Assembly: GCA_013399855.1 (NCBI GenBank)
Contig: VXAY01007404.1
Coordinates: 502,931-566,930, forward strand
Direction of reading: 5' to 3'
From: Oxyruncus cristatus
Taxonomy: Eukaryota > Chordata > Aves > Passeriformes > Cotingidae
DNA length: 64,000 bases
Below the pieces are notes generated by a model that did not search any database, had not been told where the DNA came from, and was given only the letters and a program-made list of their open reading frames with translations. The translations under genes and the position numbers were made by a program. Positions 36,701 through 49,112 of the stretch are shown one piece after another (positions within the stretch are counted from its first letter, which is position 1; each line of letters starts with the position of its first letter).

Positions 36701-39689
36701 ATGACTTTATTGTAGAGCACTTAAGGCATGTATACTTCAGGGTCATTCCATGTAGCTATGTTATTTCGTCTCAGAAATTACCATCAATTTGATTTGATTA
36801 CAGGATATCTAAACTCCCATCCTCTTTTTTTCCCCCATCTATCCCACTGTAAGTACAACATCTCTCTTCCTCATGAACTGCTTTTACCTCCTATTTCTAA
36901 AAGTGTCGCTATAGGAAATCTAATTGTAAAAACAAATTGTTGGTCTGGATATTGATCCTCATCCTTCAACAGCTGGAAATTATTTATTTTACTGCATAGA
37001 TAGACAATAAGCGTTTCTGTGCAAGGGACCAGGAATGCTTGATGAGTTCAACAAAAATGTTAGGAAAAGTGGTACCCAATGTAGCACAAAGAGTTATGTA
37101 GTATGCTTTGCTGTAGAAGACACCACTGGGAAGGTGGCAAAAGAAGTGTGGCACAAGCAGGACTGCTCCTGTTCCTTGTTCATGTGTTTGTGTGTATTAT
37201 CTAAACAGATACCTGGAGGGCCTCGTGTGAATATTCCCACCATCCCATGAGCTGTCCAGATGCTAGCCAGCTGTAGATAAAGAAACCATATTATTGTTCA
37301 AGCACACAAATAAACACCCATTAGGAAGAAACTATGCTAACTTGGTCTAAATACAGCTCTGCTATTCAGCTTCAGAGTCATAATAGGGTTATATGCGGCT
37401 GCCTTGACATATCTACACCTGCCTGAAATTCTCTGCAGAGAGGTGCTCTAGTAAGTCTAACCCTGACTTATTCTGTATGGATTATTATACTATTAGAGGT
37501 CAAAGTCAAAAGAGAAGCTTATCAGGGAAACAGATATCAGTATTTTGGGGGTTAACTATTTTAACAGCATCCAATAACACTGCAAATCGCAGAAATAACC
37601 TTCCATTATAAATCATTTGTTTTTTCAAGTTGTGCTATGTTTTCTGATTAACTGCTTATGTAAGACTGCTAGAAATTCAGGGCCAAAAATGGCTAGAAAC
37701 TGCAGGAGAGTAGTTGAGCACTTTAAACCAGACAAGAAAGGCTAAATTCTGCCTTTGAGCAGTACTCACGTAGGGCATACTACATCCTGAAAACATTCAC
37801 TTTATGAAATAAACTTCATCTATTTCTACTCAGCACAAAGCATGGAAAGCCAAATAATTTACTGCAGTTGAACAGATGCTTGTTTTGTTTTGACACTGTT
37901 ATTGTTATAAATAAAAAGAATGAAGAATAAGTAATCCCAGCCAATGGAGAAATGTTATTGCTATAAATGAAGAACTTTGAAATGCTGCACAAATTGAGAA
38001 ATCAGACAAAGAAAGAGCATCTCTTAAAAAAGATGTCTAAGAAAAAGACTAAAAGAATAAAAAAAGGAAACAATAAAAAGGGTTATGGACTGAGCTCCCT
38101 TTGTTTCTCCACCATGGTGGGTGTCCTGCTGTTCAGGGACTGAGGTGGTTTCTGTAGGAGAGACAGAGGCCAGAAAAAGGGTACTGTAGATGAAACAACC
38201 AGCTTTCCTTTAAAGGAGGCAGAGCTTAGGAGAGGCAAGGAGCACCCATCTCACCTCCTTGTTGGTAAAGAGGGTCAGAGCATACACAAAATGCCTCACT
38301 CAGAGCAGGGTGGTCCCTGGGGAACACAGACTCTCATTTCCTACAGCACTAGGGGGCAGGTGGCAACAGCTTGTAACCAGACTCATCCTATAAAGTGATA
38401 GGCTTCATACATCAGGAATACTTCTTTGTGGGGAGGGCAGTAGAAAAGAAACCCACTTTCTGCATGATGGGGATAATTTTCTACATCTGTGTTCTATAAG
38501 AAAAACCTTGGTTGTGTTTTCTAGGGCTACAGGACCATATTTAGAGTTATTTCTCAAAGGGAGTGAGAGAAATACCAAAGAATAAAAGCAGAGATAATTT
38601 AGCCTATTGCATTCAGGCTGTCTGAAGACTGTATGGTTTTCAGAATAGCTTCACTGCCTACATAGTGGTTTGCTTGACTGACAGTAAGTTAAGCTTGATG
38701 ATTGATCTGAAATACCCCAACCCAGTGCTCAAAAAGTTAAACTGAGAGCCAGAAGGAATGCAACTCCCATGCAGTTGGCACCTTTCCCCTTAACCTGTTT
38801 TACAAAATTTTACATGAAGGGTCTATTAAGTCCATCAGGTTGTTTGGCTGGTATCCCAGGGCAGATAGTTGGCACCAAGTAGGAATGACAAATCCTGTTT
38901 TTTCAGTATGTGACGGGATTTTTATCACTAGCAATCACAGCTGATGAAACTCGCTCATTCAGGTTCACTGATGTGACTTCTTTTTTTTCATGTTCCTCTT
39001 AGTCGGAGTTTCTGGGGTGAGATATTTTACAACTATTTTATCACCTTCATATATCTGTATATGTGTGTCTTCTTCATGAACATTTGAGGAAATGACATGA
39101 TGCTGATTTGAGTTTGTCAGATATGATGGGACTCCAGCATGAACCTAGAGAAAAACAAGGCAGTCTTAGTCTTTAATATTAGCTGTTTTGGTGTGTTTGT
39201 CTTCCAAACATTCTAAGCTTTTAAGCATTGGTTTCAATATTAACTTCCTCCTCAATTGTTGATTTATCATTTCAATTGGTATTGTTTTAAAAAATAATAG
39301 TATTTTTGTTCTATGTTAACATACACCTCTATGTAGCAGCTGTCAAAGTAACAAAACTTGAGTTTTTTTCAGTTCAGTAATAGCTTCTCTGACTTTAAGA
39401 TTTTGTAGCACTTGCTTTTACATTTCACTCATAAGTTTTCGCCCCACTATTTCTTTGAATGACTTTTTCTCAGAAGAATTTTCACTATGTAGACCACTCC
39501 TTTGTGATTTATATAATTTATCATTGACCTGCACTGTCGTATCTCATGTTGGTAGGGAATTATAAATTCCCTCCCTCAGGTCTCCACAAGCCACCTTTAA
39601 TGATCTTCATGAAATGCTGAAAACATTTGGATTCTCTTTCACAAAACAGATACCTAAAACTGTTTTTTTCATAAAATGTTATATTTCCA
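33771..39689. other. Intergenic, no gene recognised
   Basis: Mostly AT-rich unique DNA. There is a pyrimidine tract of TTTC/TTTTTC units at 35825-35877 and a moderately GC-richer stretch at 38080-38450. Nothing coding is supported. Confidence 0.7.
35825..35877. repeat. Polypyrimidine tract
   Basis: A continuous C/T run (TTTCTTTCTTTTTCTTTTTC, then T-rich with one A). Simple low-complexity DNA. Confidence 0.85.
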
Positions 39690-40990
39690 CAGCATAACAG
39701 AATTGTTGCAGTCAGAAGAGATTACTGGAGGTCATCTGATCCAACACCCACCAGCTCAAGTAGGAACAGCTGAGGCTGGTTACCCAGGACCGTGTCTAGA
39801 GGGCTTTTGAATATTTCCCCAACCTCAACAGGCAACCTGTGCCAGTGCTCAGTCATCTCCACAGTTAAAAAAATTGTTTCCTTTTTTTCACTTTATGTCC
39901 ATTGTCTCTGGTCCTGTCACTGGGCACCACTGGAAAGCGCCTGGTTCTGTCTTTTTTTTATCCTCCCGTCAGCTATTTTTTGACATTGATGAGATTACCA
40001 CCTAAAGCCTTCACTTCTCTGGACTAACTGGTCCTATCTCTCTCAGCCTTTCTTCATATGTGAGATGCTCCAGCCCTTCCTTATTTCTATAGCACTTTTC
40101 TGGACCCTTTCAATATGTCCATGTCTCTCCTGAACTGCGGAGCCTAGAACTTGACCCATCACTCCAGGTGCGGCCTCATCAGTGCTGAGCAGAGGAGAAG
40201 GATCACCTCCCTTGACCTACTGACAATACTTTGCCTAATACAGCTCAGGATACCACTATACCTTTTTGTCACCCTGTTCAAGTAAGTGTTTACCAGTAAA
40301 CCACAAGGTCCTTTTCTGAAATGTCGCCTTTCCAGCTGCTTAGTCCCCAAAACCTACTGGTGCTGCTAGCACCACTCCCCAGCACATAGTGCGGAGGTTG
40401 TTCCATCCAGGTGCAGACCTTCGCAGTTTGCTATACTTCCCTGTGCTGAAATCTATAACATTCCTGTCAGCTGTTTTCTGTAGACTGTTGAGGTCTCTCT
40501 GGATGTCAGAACAACCCTTTGGCATATCAGCCACTCCTCCCAGCTTTGTGTCATCCGCTAACTTACTGAGGGCACACTGTCCCCCATCAACCAGATTATT
40601 AATGAAGATGTTGAAGAGGACTGGACTCAGTATAGATCTCTGGGATACACTGCCAATTACTGGGCCTCCAACTAGGCTTTATGCCACTGACCATCATGCT
40701 CTGGGCTCAGGTTTCTCAGACAGTTTTCAATCCACGTCTGTGCTTAGCCAGTCCCTACTTTATCAGCTTGTCTGTGAGGATCTCCCAGGAGACAGAGCCA
40801 AAAGCCACAAGACAAGGCATGCAATATCCTCTGCTCTCCCCCCATCTACCCAGTCATTTTGTTGTAGAAGGCTGTCATACCGGTCAAGCACGGCTTCCCC
40901 CCTGTGAATCCTTGCTGGCCACTCTTAATCACCTTCTTGTCCTTTGTGGTTGGAAACAGTTTCAGAATCAGTCGTTCTAAGATTTTACCT
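39690..40990 (-). mobile_element. CR1 LINE fragment, about 1.3 kb, minus strand
   Basis: The left end shows the CR1 3' region reversed: GGAGGTCATCTGATCCAACA, TGTGCCAGTGCTCAGTCATC, TCCTGTCACTGGGCACCACT. It continues into reversed ORF2, with CCTCATCAGTGCTGAGCAGA, GGCATATCAGCCACTCCTCC, ATTAATGAAGATGTTGAAGA and TCTGCTCTCCCCCCATCTAC. It ends near AGAATCAGTCGTTCTAAGAT at about 40983. This spans roughly the reverse-transcriptase domain to the 3' end. Numerous stops and frameshifts mean no intact ORF2. The long frame at 40389-40907 on the opposite strand is an antisense accident. Confidence 0.9.
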
Positions 40991-43784
40991 TTTGTTTATG
41001 TGCCATGTTCTACTGTATTTGAACGTCAGTCTCACAGCAAAAGCTCAATCAAGTCAACATTCAAGCCGCTAGAGTACCAGTGAATTTCAGACAACCTTGA
41101 CTGATTTTGCTACCTGTAAAATAGGCTAAGTAATATTTTACTGCTTTCTATGGAATATAATAAGTTTATTTTAAATTGGCTCCTGAATTCAAAGTGCAGG
41201 TAACCTGTAAAACCTGTAAAATGCAGGTTTTTTCTTTTTTTTATTGGAACATCTAGGCAAATGAAACATCTTTATCAATCTTATATCAGTTTTGTACAAT
41301 TGTACAATTTGACCGAAGAATAGGTTAAAACAATACAAAATATGTAAAAAAAAACCCTATACATTTACAATACACTTTTCTGTAGCTTCTAGATTGGACA
41401 AGTGTCATGTTCCAAGTTTAACAAAATCCTGGAAAATTATGTGGGATTTCAAAGAGAGGAAGTAATTAGCTTGAACTTATCATTTATTGAAATATCTTTC
41501 CAGTCACTTATAAAGGCATTGATTTCATTGACTAACTTCCAAATTCAAGTTGGCAATAAATTCTTAGCACCAAATGCAAACAGGAGAACTAAGTAGTGAC
41601 ATCACTAATCTACAGAGAAATTGGGATATTTCCAGTAATTTATTTACAAATTTCAGATAATTAATTTGATGGAAGGCTTGTCAGTGTTTACTTTTCATAT
41701 AAAATACTAGCTTCTATTAAAATTGTCTCTTTTGAAGTGCTTCACTATTTGTCTATCCACAATCAAAAATGATGAGGGCAGAGAGAGAGGGTTTTTATTT
41801 CAGTGAGTGAGTGGGTGGTGGGTGTTATTTGTTAGTTTGTTGTTGTTTTTGTTTTTTTCCTGGTTTACAATAAAACATCTGACACTTGTAAGCAGTAGCA
41901 GCCTTTACTCTAAAGACATCACTAAAATTATCCTGTACTGGCTAATACTTTAACTATTTGAGGAATAAACTGCCATGTGTTGTTTCCTCTTCTTCCCTTG
42001 ATTTTTTTTTTTTTTAATTTAAGTAGTTTTTATGTATATATGTTATTTTCTAAAAAAAAGTTATCAGTCAACTTAAAAAATAACATATTATTGAATTCTG
42101 CTTGAGTAATAGTTGGCAAAACAGTTGTGTGTTTACTACATGGCTTTGGAATTTTTTAAAAGTTAGAAAAACCAAAATTTGAATTTCTTGTGACTGGTGG
42201 AATGTACGTATCTGGTGGTTATTGGGGAAAAACAATAAGAAAAAACCTTTTGAGTCGGAGACGGATGAAATCTAATATAAAAATCACAGACAAAAAATGA
42301 ACATGGAACTCAGCAGTGCCAGATTTGTTGTCAGTGCTTAGTGTTCTTATTGCTCAGATCTTCATGAATGTCTGAAATTACTTCAAATATCAGTGGAAGA
42401 GGCTGTGACACTCAGAACTGGCCCTCTATACCACCACTGTAGCTATACAAGAACAAATTATGCAAAATGTGAAAAGCCTTCTTGTTTTCTTCCCTTAGTT
42501 CATTTTGAGGTAGTATGTTTACCTCTTTGGAGGATTTCTGCCTGCTGTTTTTGCTTCTTTTATTCATTATAAGGAATTCAGTTTTGAGAAGGAATGAAAC
42601 ACAGCTCTCCAATAAAACCCTAATAATCACTATTGCAAACAATATAGTAAAGTCAAAGAGTTTATTTTATATAATTCTCTTTCACCTCTTTATATTTTCT
42701 GAGTTGCTACTGATTTTCTCCACTGGATCAGACTTTCAAAAGGTGAGGTTACCTCATGATGAAACTAAACTTGAATTTTCAGTTTTCTCTTCAAAATTTT
42801 CAACATTTTTGTGTTAAAATTCTTGTGCTTTTGTTTTCTATTCCCATATTTTTCTAACACAGTTTAATTGATTTTTTCTCTTTGTTTTCCAGCTTTGGTT
42901 CTGTTCCAGTCCTCATGTTGTAATTCTCTGATTGCTCATATTTACCTCAAGCATAATATTTCCTAGACTAGATGAGAGAGTAAGATATATTTTCATACCT
43001 CAAATCTAAGCTGCTTCTTTTTGATATTCCTCTTCCAAGTAGTTTATTTCTACCTTTCTTCTCTCTAATTTGTAATTGTGTTTATTCTGATGGTGTAATA
43101 TTTGAAGTTTTTAAAAAAATAATTAAGAAATCTTTACCTTCCTCTTTTCAGAATCAACTAAATGGCATCTACCATATTAAACTTGAGTGCATTTTTTTTG
43201 TTTTGTTTTCAAGAAAAAAACATGTGTTACATTTACAGAGCTGTGGGGTTTAATCTGCATTTGGCATTACTTTCAACATTCTGCTCACAATTAATGTACA
43301 GTAAAGAGTGTTCTCTGTAGAACCAATTTTATGATACATTTGCAGAGATACATTTTCATTTTATAAATGTGCTTTTAAATGCATTATCATAGCTCATAGT
43401 GAGCCACTCATGACTGAGTTCCTGTTCCATTTAGGAGTAAATAATCTGTGATCCAAACAACCATATCTGCTTCAATGACTTCACATGTTAACAGTGCTAA
43501 AAAAAAAAAAGCCCAAAATACTGGCTATCTACATACATGGCCTTCAGGGAAGCAAGTATGGATAAATGTAAACTCAGCCTCAAGCACAGTTTTGAAGGTA
43601 ACCAGATCTGGACTTCAGAAACAAAATATTGATCTCAATGAGAATATTTCAAAAATCTATAGAAAGAGATAATAGTTTCTGTTTTTCCATTATATTTAAT
43701 TGTCATTGAACTTGTTTGTTTGCTTGCTTGTTTGTTTGTTTTGATCTGAATGAAGTTAGGCACAAGTCAATTTTTTTTTTCTTG
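40991..43784. other. Intergenic, no gene recognised
   Basis: AT-rich unique DNA. It includes a small direct doublet AACCTGTAAAACCTGTAAA near 41202-41222 and a short palindrome TGTACAATTGTACA at about 41293-41306. An A11-12 run sits at 43500-43510 and a TTTG/TTGC run at about 43712-43741. No gene is seen. Confidence 0.7.
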
Positions 43785-43865
43785 GTAGGAGTTGTTATGA
43801 GTTAGACTCAATGATCCTTGTGGGTCCCTTCCAACTCAAAATACTCTGTGAACTCTATGAAATCT
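43785..43865 (+). repeat. CR1 3'-tail fragment, sense
   Basis: GAGTTAGACTCAATGATCCT, then TGTGGGTCCCTTCCAACTCA and a degenerate terminal repeat (ACTCTGTGAACTCTATGA). Only the last ~80 bp of a CR1 element are present. It is preceded by a T10 run. Confidence 0.85.
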
Positions 43866-46800
43866 CTGTGAGGTCCTTTATAGCAATTCAACTATGATTG
43901 TATTCCAACAAAGCACTCTGATAACAGTTTCACTGGAAACAAAAGTAATCAAAAAAAAAAGGACTCAAAAAAACAACCAAATAAGCAAGCAAACACTGAA
44001 TTTATTTCAAACTCTTCCTGGAGCATGAATGAATAAACACTGAAAAATCAAATGGATGCGATTTATTGGTAAGAACACTTAAATCTAAACTTAGATTGTT
44101 TTTAAATAGAAAGCTAGAGGTTTAGTGTCATTACTGTAATTGTACCTCTTTGTTGGACTCAAGAGACTAAGCGGCCAACCTCTTCGAATTCAGAATTTTA
44201 AAAATTCTGGGGGAAAAAAACAACCAGGAAACTAACAGATAAAAAGGAGCACAAATCAAGTGTTGTGCAATATTTTGTTAAAGCTCAAGGAAGGCCCTTT
44301 GGCTGAAGTATTCTTATGTTGTGTTTCTGTTCTAGATTATATTTTATTAGTTTCCTTCTGTAATACATTTTGAAGGGACATAAAGCTTTCGTGTTTTATT
44401 TAAAATTAATGAGGAGTATATTACTTCACCGGGAAACAACATCCGAAGTAAAATCTTTTCCCTTGCAAAATGAAACAGGTTTGTAAGCAAATTTGGTTTT
44501 TGGTTCTGGATCTTCCTGGCTTGTAATGTGACCTTTGAAAAATTATTTAAAGTGCTTGTGCCGAAATTCCTGCATTTTTATGCTTTACCGATAAATGCCA
44601 AGTAAGCTCTTAGGTGCATTGTACACCTTCATTAAAATCTACATTGTGATAGCAAAAATTCAAGACAATAACATGCACTCCTTTAATGAATTAAAGGCTC
44701 TTGACTATATATCTTCCATCCAGTTCAGATGTACTGGGGCAATATCTTGTAGCTAAAAGACATTGACAGCTAAAAATTTTATACAGTTTTAAGTTATTGG
44801 CTTTCCAGCTGAACTCAAAACAAAGCCAACATTCCCCATAAATATTCATCCTGCAATATGCCTATCATTTTATATATCACATGGAAAATACCTCAGAGCA
44901 GAACAGCTCTGACAAAAGGAAACCCTAACATAAGAGAGATCCCCAAGGCTGGCAGCAATAAAATGTCTATCCTATGAAAATTTACAAGTTAACTGGACTT
45001 TCTCTAAAATTTTTAAAAAATGTCTTCTGATACAGTAGCTGCAGGTATCTTTCTATATGGTACAAGGTGCTTGAAACCCTCTGCACTCTCCCGCAGACAT
45101 CTGAGACACTGGCACTGTACATGTGAAATGTAGGAGTCAGCTCAGCAATCTGTCCCTCTCAACTTCCCTCGTTACCCCCCGTCCCAAAGACAGTGTTCTT
45201 ACCAAAGTCTCAACAAACACTCTGTGGTTTTCTCAGGACCATTAAATGTTCATTACAAGTATGCCAATTGAGCAAATAAAATATTTATTTCTGTGAAAAG
45301 GAATGCTCCAAAATTTAGGAAAGCTCTAAAGTAAGTATTTTGGCCATTTTTCTTTAAAGTACTCTAGAAATTCAACAGGTCTATCTTCTAACTTTTTATA
45401 GAAATCCCTTTCATCCTTATTTATTGAAATACAGGACAATGTATTTACTCAGCTATTGTCTCCATCACAATAAAATCTGAGGCAATTGATTTTAATAAAG
45501 ACATATTCTAACCTATGTGATTAAGATAGCCAATATATAATGGTCATACGATAACAAAGCAGATGCACAAAACAAAGCAATATGAATGGAGATGATCAGA
45601 ACTACAAGATGAATTATAGTCCACAATACTGTTTTCCTGAAACACCAGATAGCAAAAACCAGTTAAAATTGAGCTGTGTGTGCAACAGTTCATTACCCTT
45701 ACAAAAGATCAGGGAGACAAGTTTTTTCCATATGATTTTCCTGTTTGAACTTCTACAGCAGTAACTACATTGCCTTATTTGGCACCTACCATGAGAAACT
45801 CCAAACTCTTCATTCACTCATCAGAAAACTGATGGTTGGACAAGTTGTCCAAACTATGTTTCATGTGTGTGAGAATGAAATTAATAACAAAGAAATGTAG
45901 GTGTGATAGATAAACATCTTCTCAGCTGATATAGAGTCATGAGATATGGATGAAATCAGATTTAATAACTGCAAAACTTTACAGTGCAGATGAAGTCTAG
46001 CACAAGAGATTCAACAATCTTTTGTGATTAACAGAAATAATATTCATTTGCTTTACTTAATCCAGAGTTTGCATTTTACCAAAGTCAATTACTTTCAATT
46101 AATTATTTGCAGTTTTCTTGTCATAGCCACTAATTGCCACAAAGTTTAGGAAAAAAATGCTCAAAATAAGGTCCATTGATACCAGGAATGTCTGATCTCA
46201 CTGTATAGAAAAAAAAATAAAAAAACCAACCAGATCCAGCATGGATCCATATTCAAAGCATTTTATATAATTTATAACCTTTTCATAAGTTCCTTTGGAA
46301 AATAACAACAATAAGAAGTGTATTCTCTGTCTGAACAGATTTTTTTTTTTCATGGAAGTCACTGAATGGCCTCAGCATTATAAAATGCAGTCATGTAACT
46401 TCTCATACTCATTCAAAACAGTGTTGGTTTTTGTAGGAAGCAATTTCATGTCAAATACCTTAAAATTGTTGTTTTCTTATCTATTGGCAAAAGATTATAG
46501 GGTTTTATTCTTACATATAAAGGGAAGAAAAGGAAGAAAGCAATTTACAAAATACTATAATCATCTTGACTTATCACTGTTCTTATTAATGCAGATGGTC
46601 CTGTTTATTATTCTTTCTTTTATTAGTTTATATTTAAAAAAAACCATTGTTTTTATTGCTCACATAAAACTGATCCTCCAATTTTCTTTTCATTTTTTTT
46701 TGTTTTATTTTTGTCTTCATTAAATACTAAACTGTGTTGAGTCATCTGATTCTTCTAGGTTATTTTACCCATCTCTTTCTACTCAACATGAAACTCAGCC

Positions 46801-47329
46801 GGGTTTATGAAGTAAACCGAATTCCTAGAGAGGCCTCTTTTTTTTCTTGTTTATACTGTTTTGCATATTTTCTGATTATGTAATTATTACAATTTTCTTC
46901 CTTAAAATTTTCATTTGGTTTTCCAGGAGATAATTGGATTTAGAATCACTCTGAGAGTACACCTGAGAGAAGTCTGGGTCGTCAGCACATATTTGATTCA
47001 GCATACCATAAGACTTAAAGCATATCTTACAAAGAGAAATCCTTAATAGTCACTGATCAAAAACATCTGACTGAAAAAAATGTACAGAACCAGCTGAACC
47101 ATTTCTCATCTACATTCCTTGGACACAGTTTGATATACTCTTTTGACTGTCTTTATACTCTTTGTGCTGCAGGATATAAGAAAATAGGTACAAACAGGTT
47201 TTGGGTATTAAGAATTCAAAGTAGATAATTGACCTTTGTAATCCAGGGTATTTCCTCCATTTATGATATACCTTTCTTTTGGTGGTGAAGAAAGTAAGTT
47301 TACTAAGGGAAGAGAGGCCCCAGAAAGCC
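43866..47329. other. Intergenic, no gene; possible conserved block
   Basis: No gene is recognised. The part at 44330-44660 is free of repeats and low-complexity runs and looks like sequence that may be conserved, but that is only an impression. Open frames such as 46295-46723 are hydrophobic readings of T-rich DNA. Confidence 0.65.
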
Positions 47330-49112
47330 AGTTAATATTCAAGGATCAGCTTGTCCAAGCTCAAGAACAATGCATCCCAACAAAGAGAAAATCCAGCAAA
47401 AAAGCCAAATGATCTGCATGAATGAACAAGCTGCTCCTGAGCAAACTCAAATGCTTAAAGGAAGCCTACAGAGGGTTGGAAGCAAGGACAGGTAGCCTGA
47501 AAGGAATACAGAGAAACAGCTGGGAATCTGGGTAGAAAACTAAAGCTTTGATGGAATTAAATTTGAACAGGGACATCAAGGTCAATAAGAAAAGCTTCTG
47601 TAGGTATGTTGGTGATGAAAGAAAGAGCAGGGATATTGTGGACTGCCTCTGTAAGGACATGGGAGACCTGACTACCGTGGTATATGATGAAGGCCGAGGT
47701 AGCCAATGACTTAATTGCTGCAGTCTTCACCAGCAAGTGCTCCAGCCACACTGCCCAAGTTACAGAATGCAAAGGCAGGGACTAAGAGAATGAAGCATCG
47801 CTGTCCAATGCGAAAGAAGACCTGATCTGAGATCACTGAAAGAACCTGAAGATGCACAGGACTATGGGACATGATGAGATGCATCCATGGGACTGATGGA
47901 AGTGTCCTGAGGGAATGAATGGATGAAGTGACTAAGTCTCTATCCATCATATTTGAGAAATCATGGCAATACTTTCAAGTTTCCATTGACGGGAAAAGGA
48001 GAAACATACGCTGCAATTTCAAAAAGGGTAATAAAGAAGACCCGGGAAAGTACAAACTAATCAGTCTCACCTTTGTGCCCAGCAAGATCATGGAGCAGAT
48101 CATCTTGAAAACTATAAGGCCCATTAAAAACGAGAATGTGATTAGTGACAGCCAACATAGTTTCACCTAGGGAAAAACATGACTGTCAAATTATAGGTCT
48201 TCTGTGATGGGGTTAAAGTGTTGGTGGATGAGGAAAAAGCAACAAGGGTAATTTACCTGGATTTGTGCAAAGCATTTGACACTGTCTGGCACAACTTCTT
48301 TGTTTCTAAACTGGAGAGACATGGATTTGACAGATGGGCTACTTAGTGGATAAAGAATTGGCTAGACGGTTGCACTCAAAGAATTGCAATAATGGTGTCC
48401 AAGTGGGGACCAGAGATGAACGATTCTCCAGGGGCTGGTATTGGTATTTGCGCTCTATTTAACATCTTTGTCAACAACATGGACAATGGGATTGAGTGCA
48501 CCTTCATTAAGTTTGCTGTGTGGGGAAAGGATGCCATCCAAAGGGGCCCCGCACTTGATTTAGGACACTCCCAAGTACAAATGCAGGCTGGAGAGTAGAC
48601 TGAGAACAGTCCTGAGGAGAAGAATTTGTGGGTCTTGGTTGATGAGAAGCTCAATATCATCCAGCTTGCACTTGCAACCCAGAAAGCCACATGCAACTGG
48701 GCTGCATCAAAAGAAGTGTGGCCAGCAGGACGAGGGAGGTGATTCTGCTGCTCTACTATGCTCTGGTGAGACCCTGCCTGGAGTACTGCATCCAGCTCTG
48801 GGACTTCCCACATAAGGATGTGAAACTCCATCTTTTGGAGTGGGTCCAGAGGAAGACCACAAAGATGATCAAAGGGCTGGCGTACCTCTCCTATGAAGAC
48901 CGGCTGAGAGACATAGGGCTGTTCAGCCTGGAGAAGAAAAAGCACTGGAGAGAACTTATAGCAGCCTTCTAGTACTTCAAGGCCAGTTTAGATGGGACTT
49001 TGAGCAACCTGGTCTAGTGGAAGGTGTTCCTGGCCATGGCAGGGGGGATTGGAACTAAATGATTTTTAAGGTCCTTTCAAACCAAAGAAATTCTATGATG
49101 ATTCTATGATTC
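47330..49112 (+). mobile_element. CR1 LINE fragment, about 1.8 kb, with intact 3' end
   Basis: This is the longest CR1 copy in the window. In translation it shows the start of the RT domain (EDPGKYKLISLTFVPSKIME), then DLCKAFDTVWHNFF with the first RT catalytic aspartate. Next come a degraded GAGIGICALFNIFVNNMDNG, and near the end [40 protein letters not shown]. The 3' end is complete: GGAACTAAATGATTTTTAAG, then TTCTATGATGATTCTATGAT at 49090-49109. Frameshifts and in-frame stops (for example after WAT near 48345) and loss of the catalytic YADD-type motif make it inactive. The first ~2.5 kb of a full element are missing. Confidence 0.92.

Noticed and set aside
40389..40907. 172-codon open frame on the plus strand
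   Set aside because: It is antisense to a minus-strand CR1 element and has no protein family features; an accident of the CR1 sequence.
46295..46723. 142-codon hydrophobic open frame
   Set aside because: Phe/Leu/Tyr-rich reading of T-rich DNA, no recognised family, no regulatory or splice context.
48376..48945. 189-codon open frame on the minus strand
   Set aside because: It is antisense to the plus-strand CR1 ORF2 at 47330-49112; CR1-derived, not a gene.
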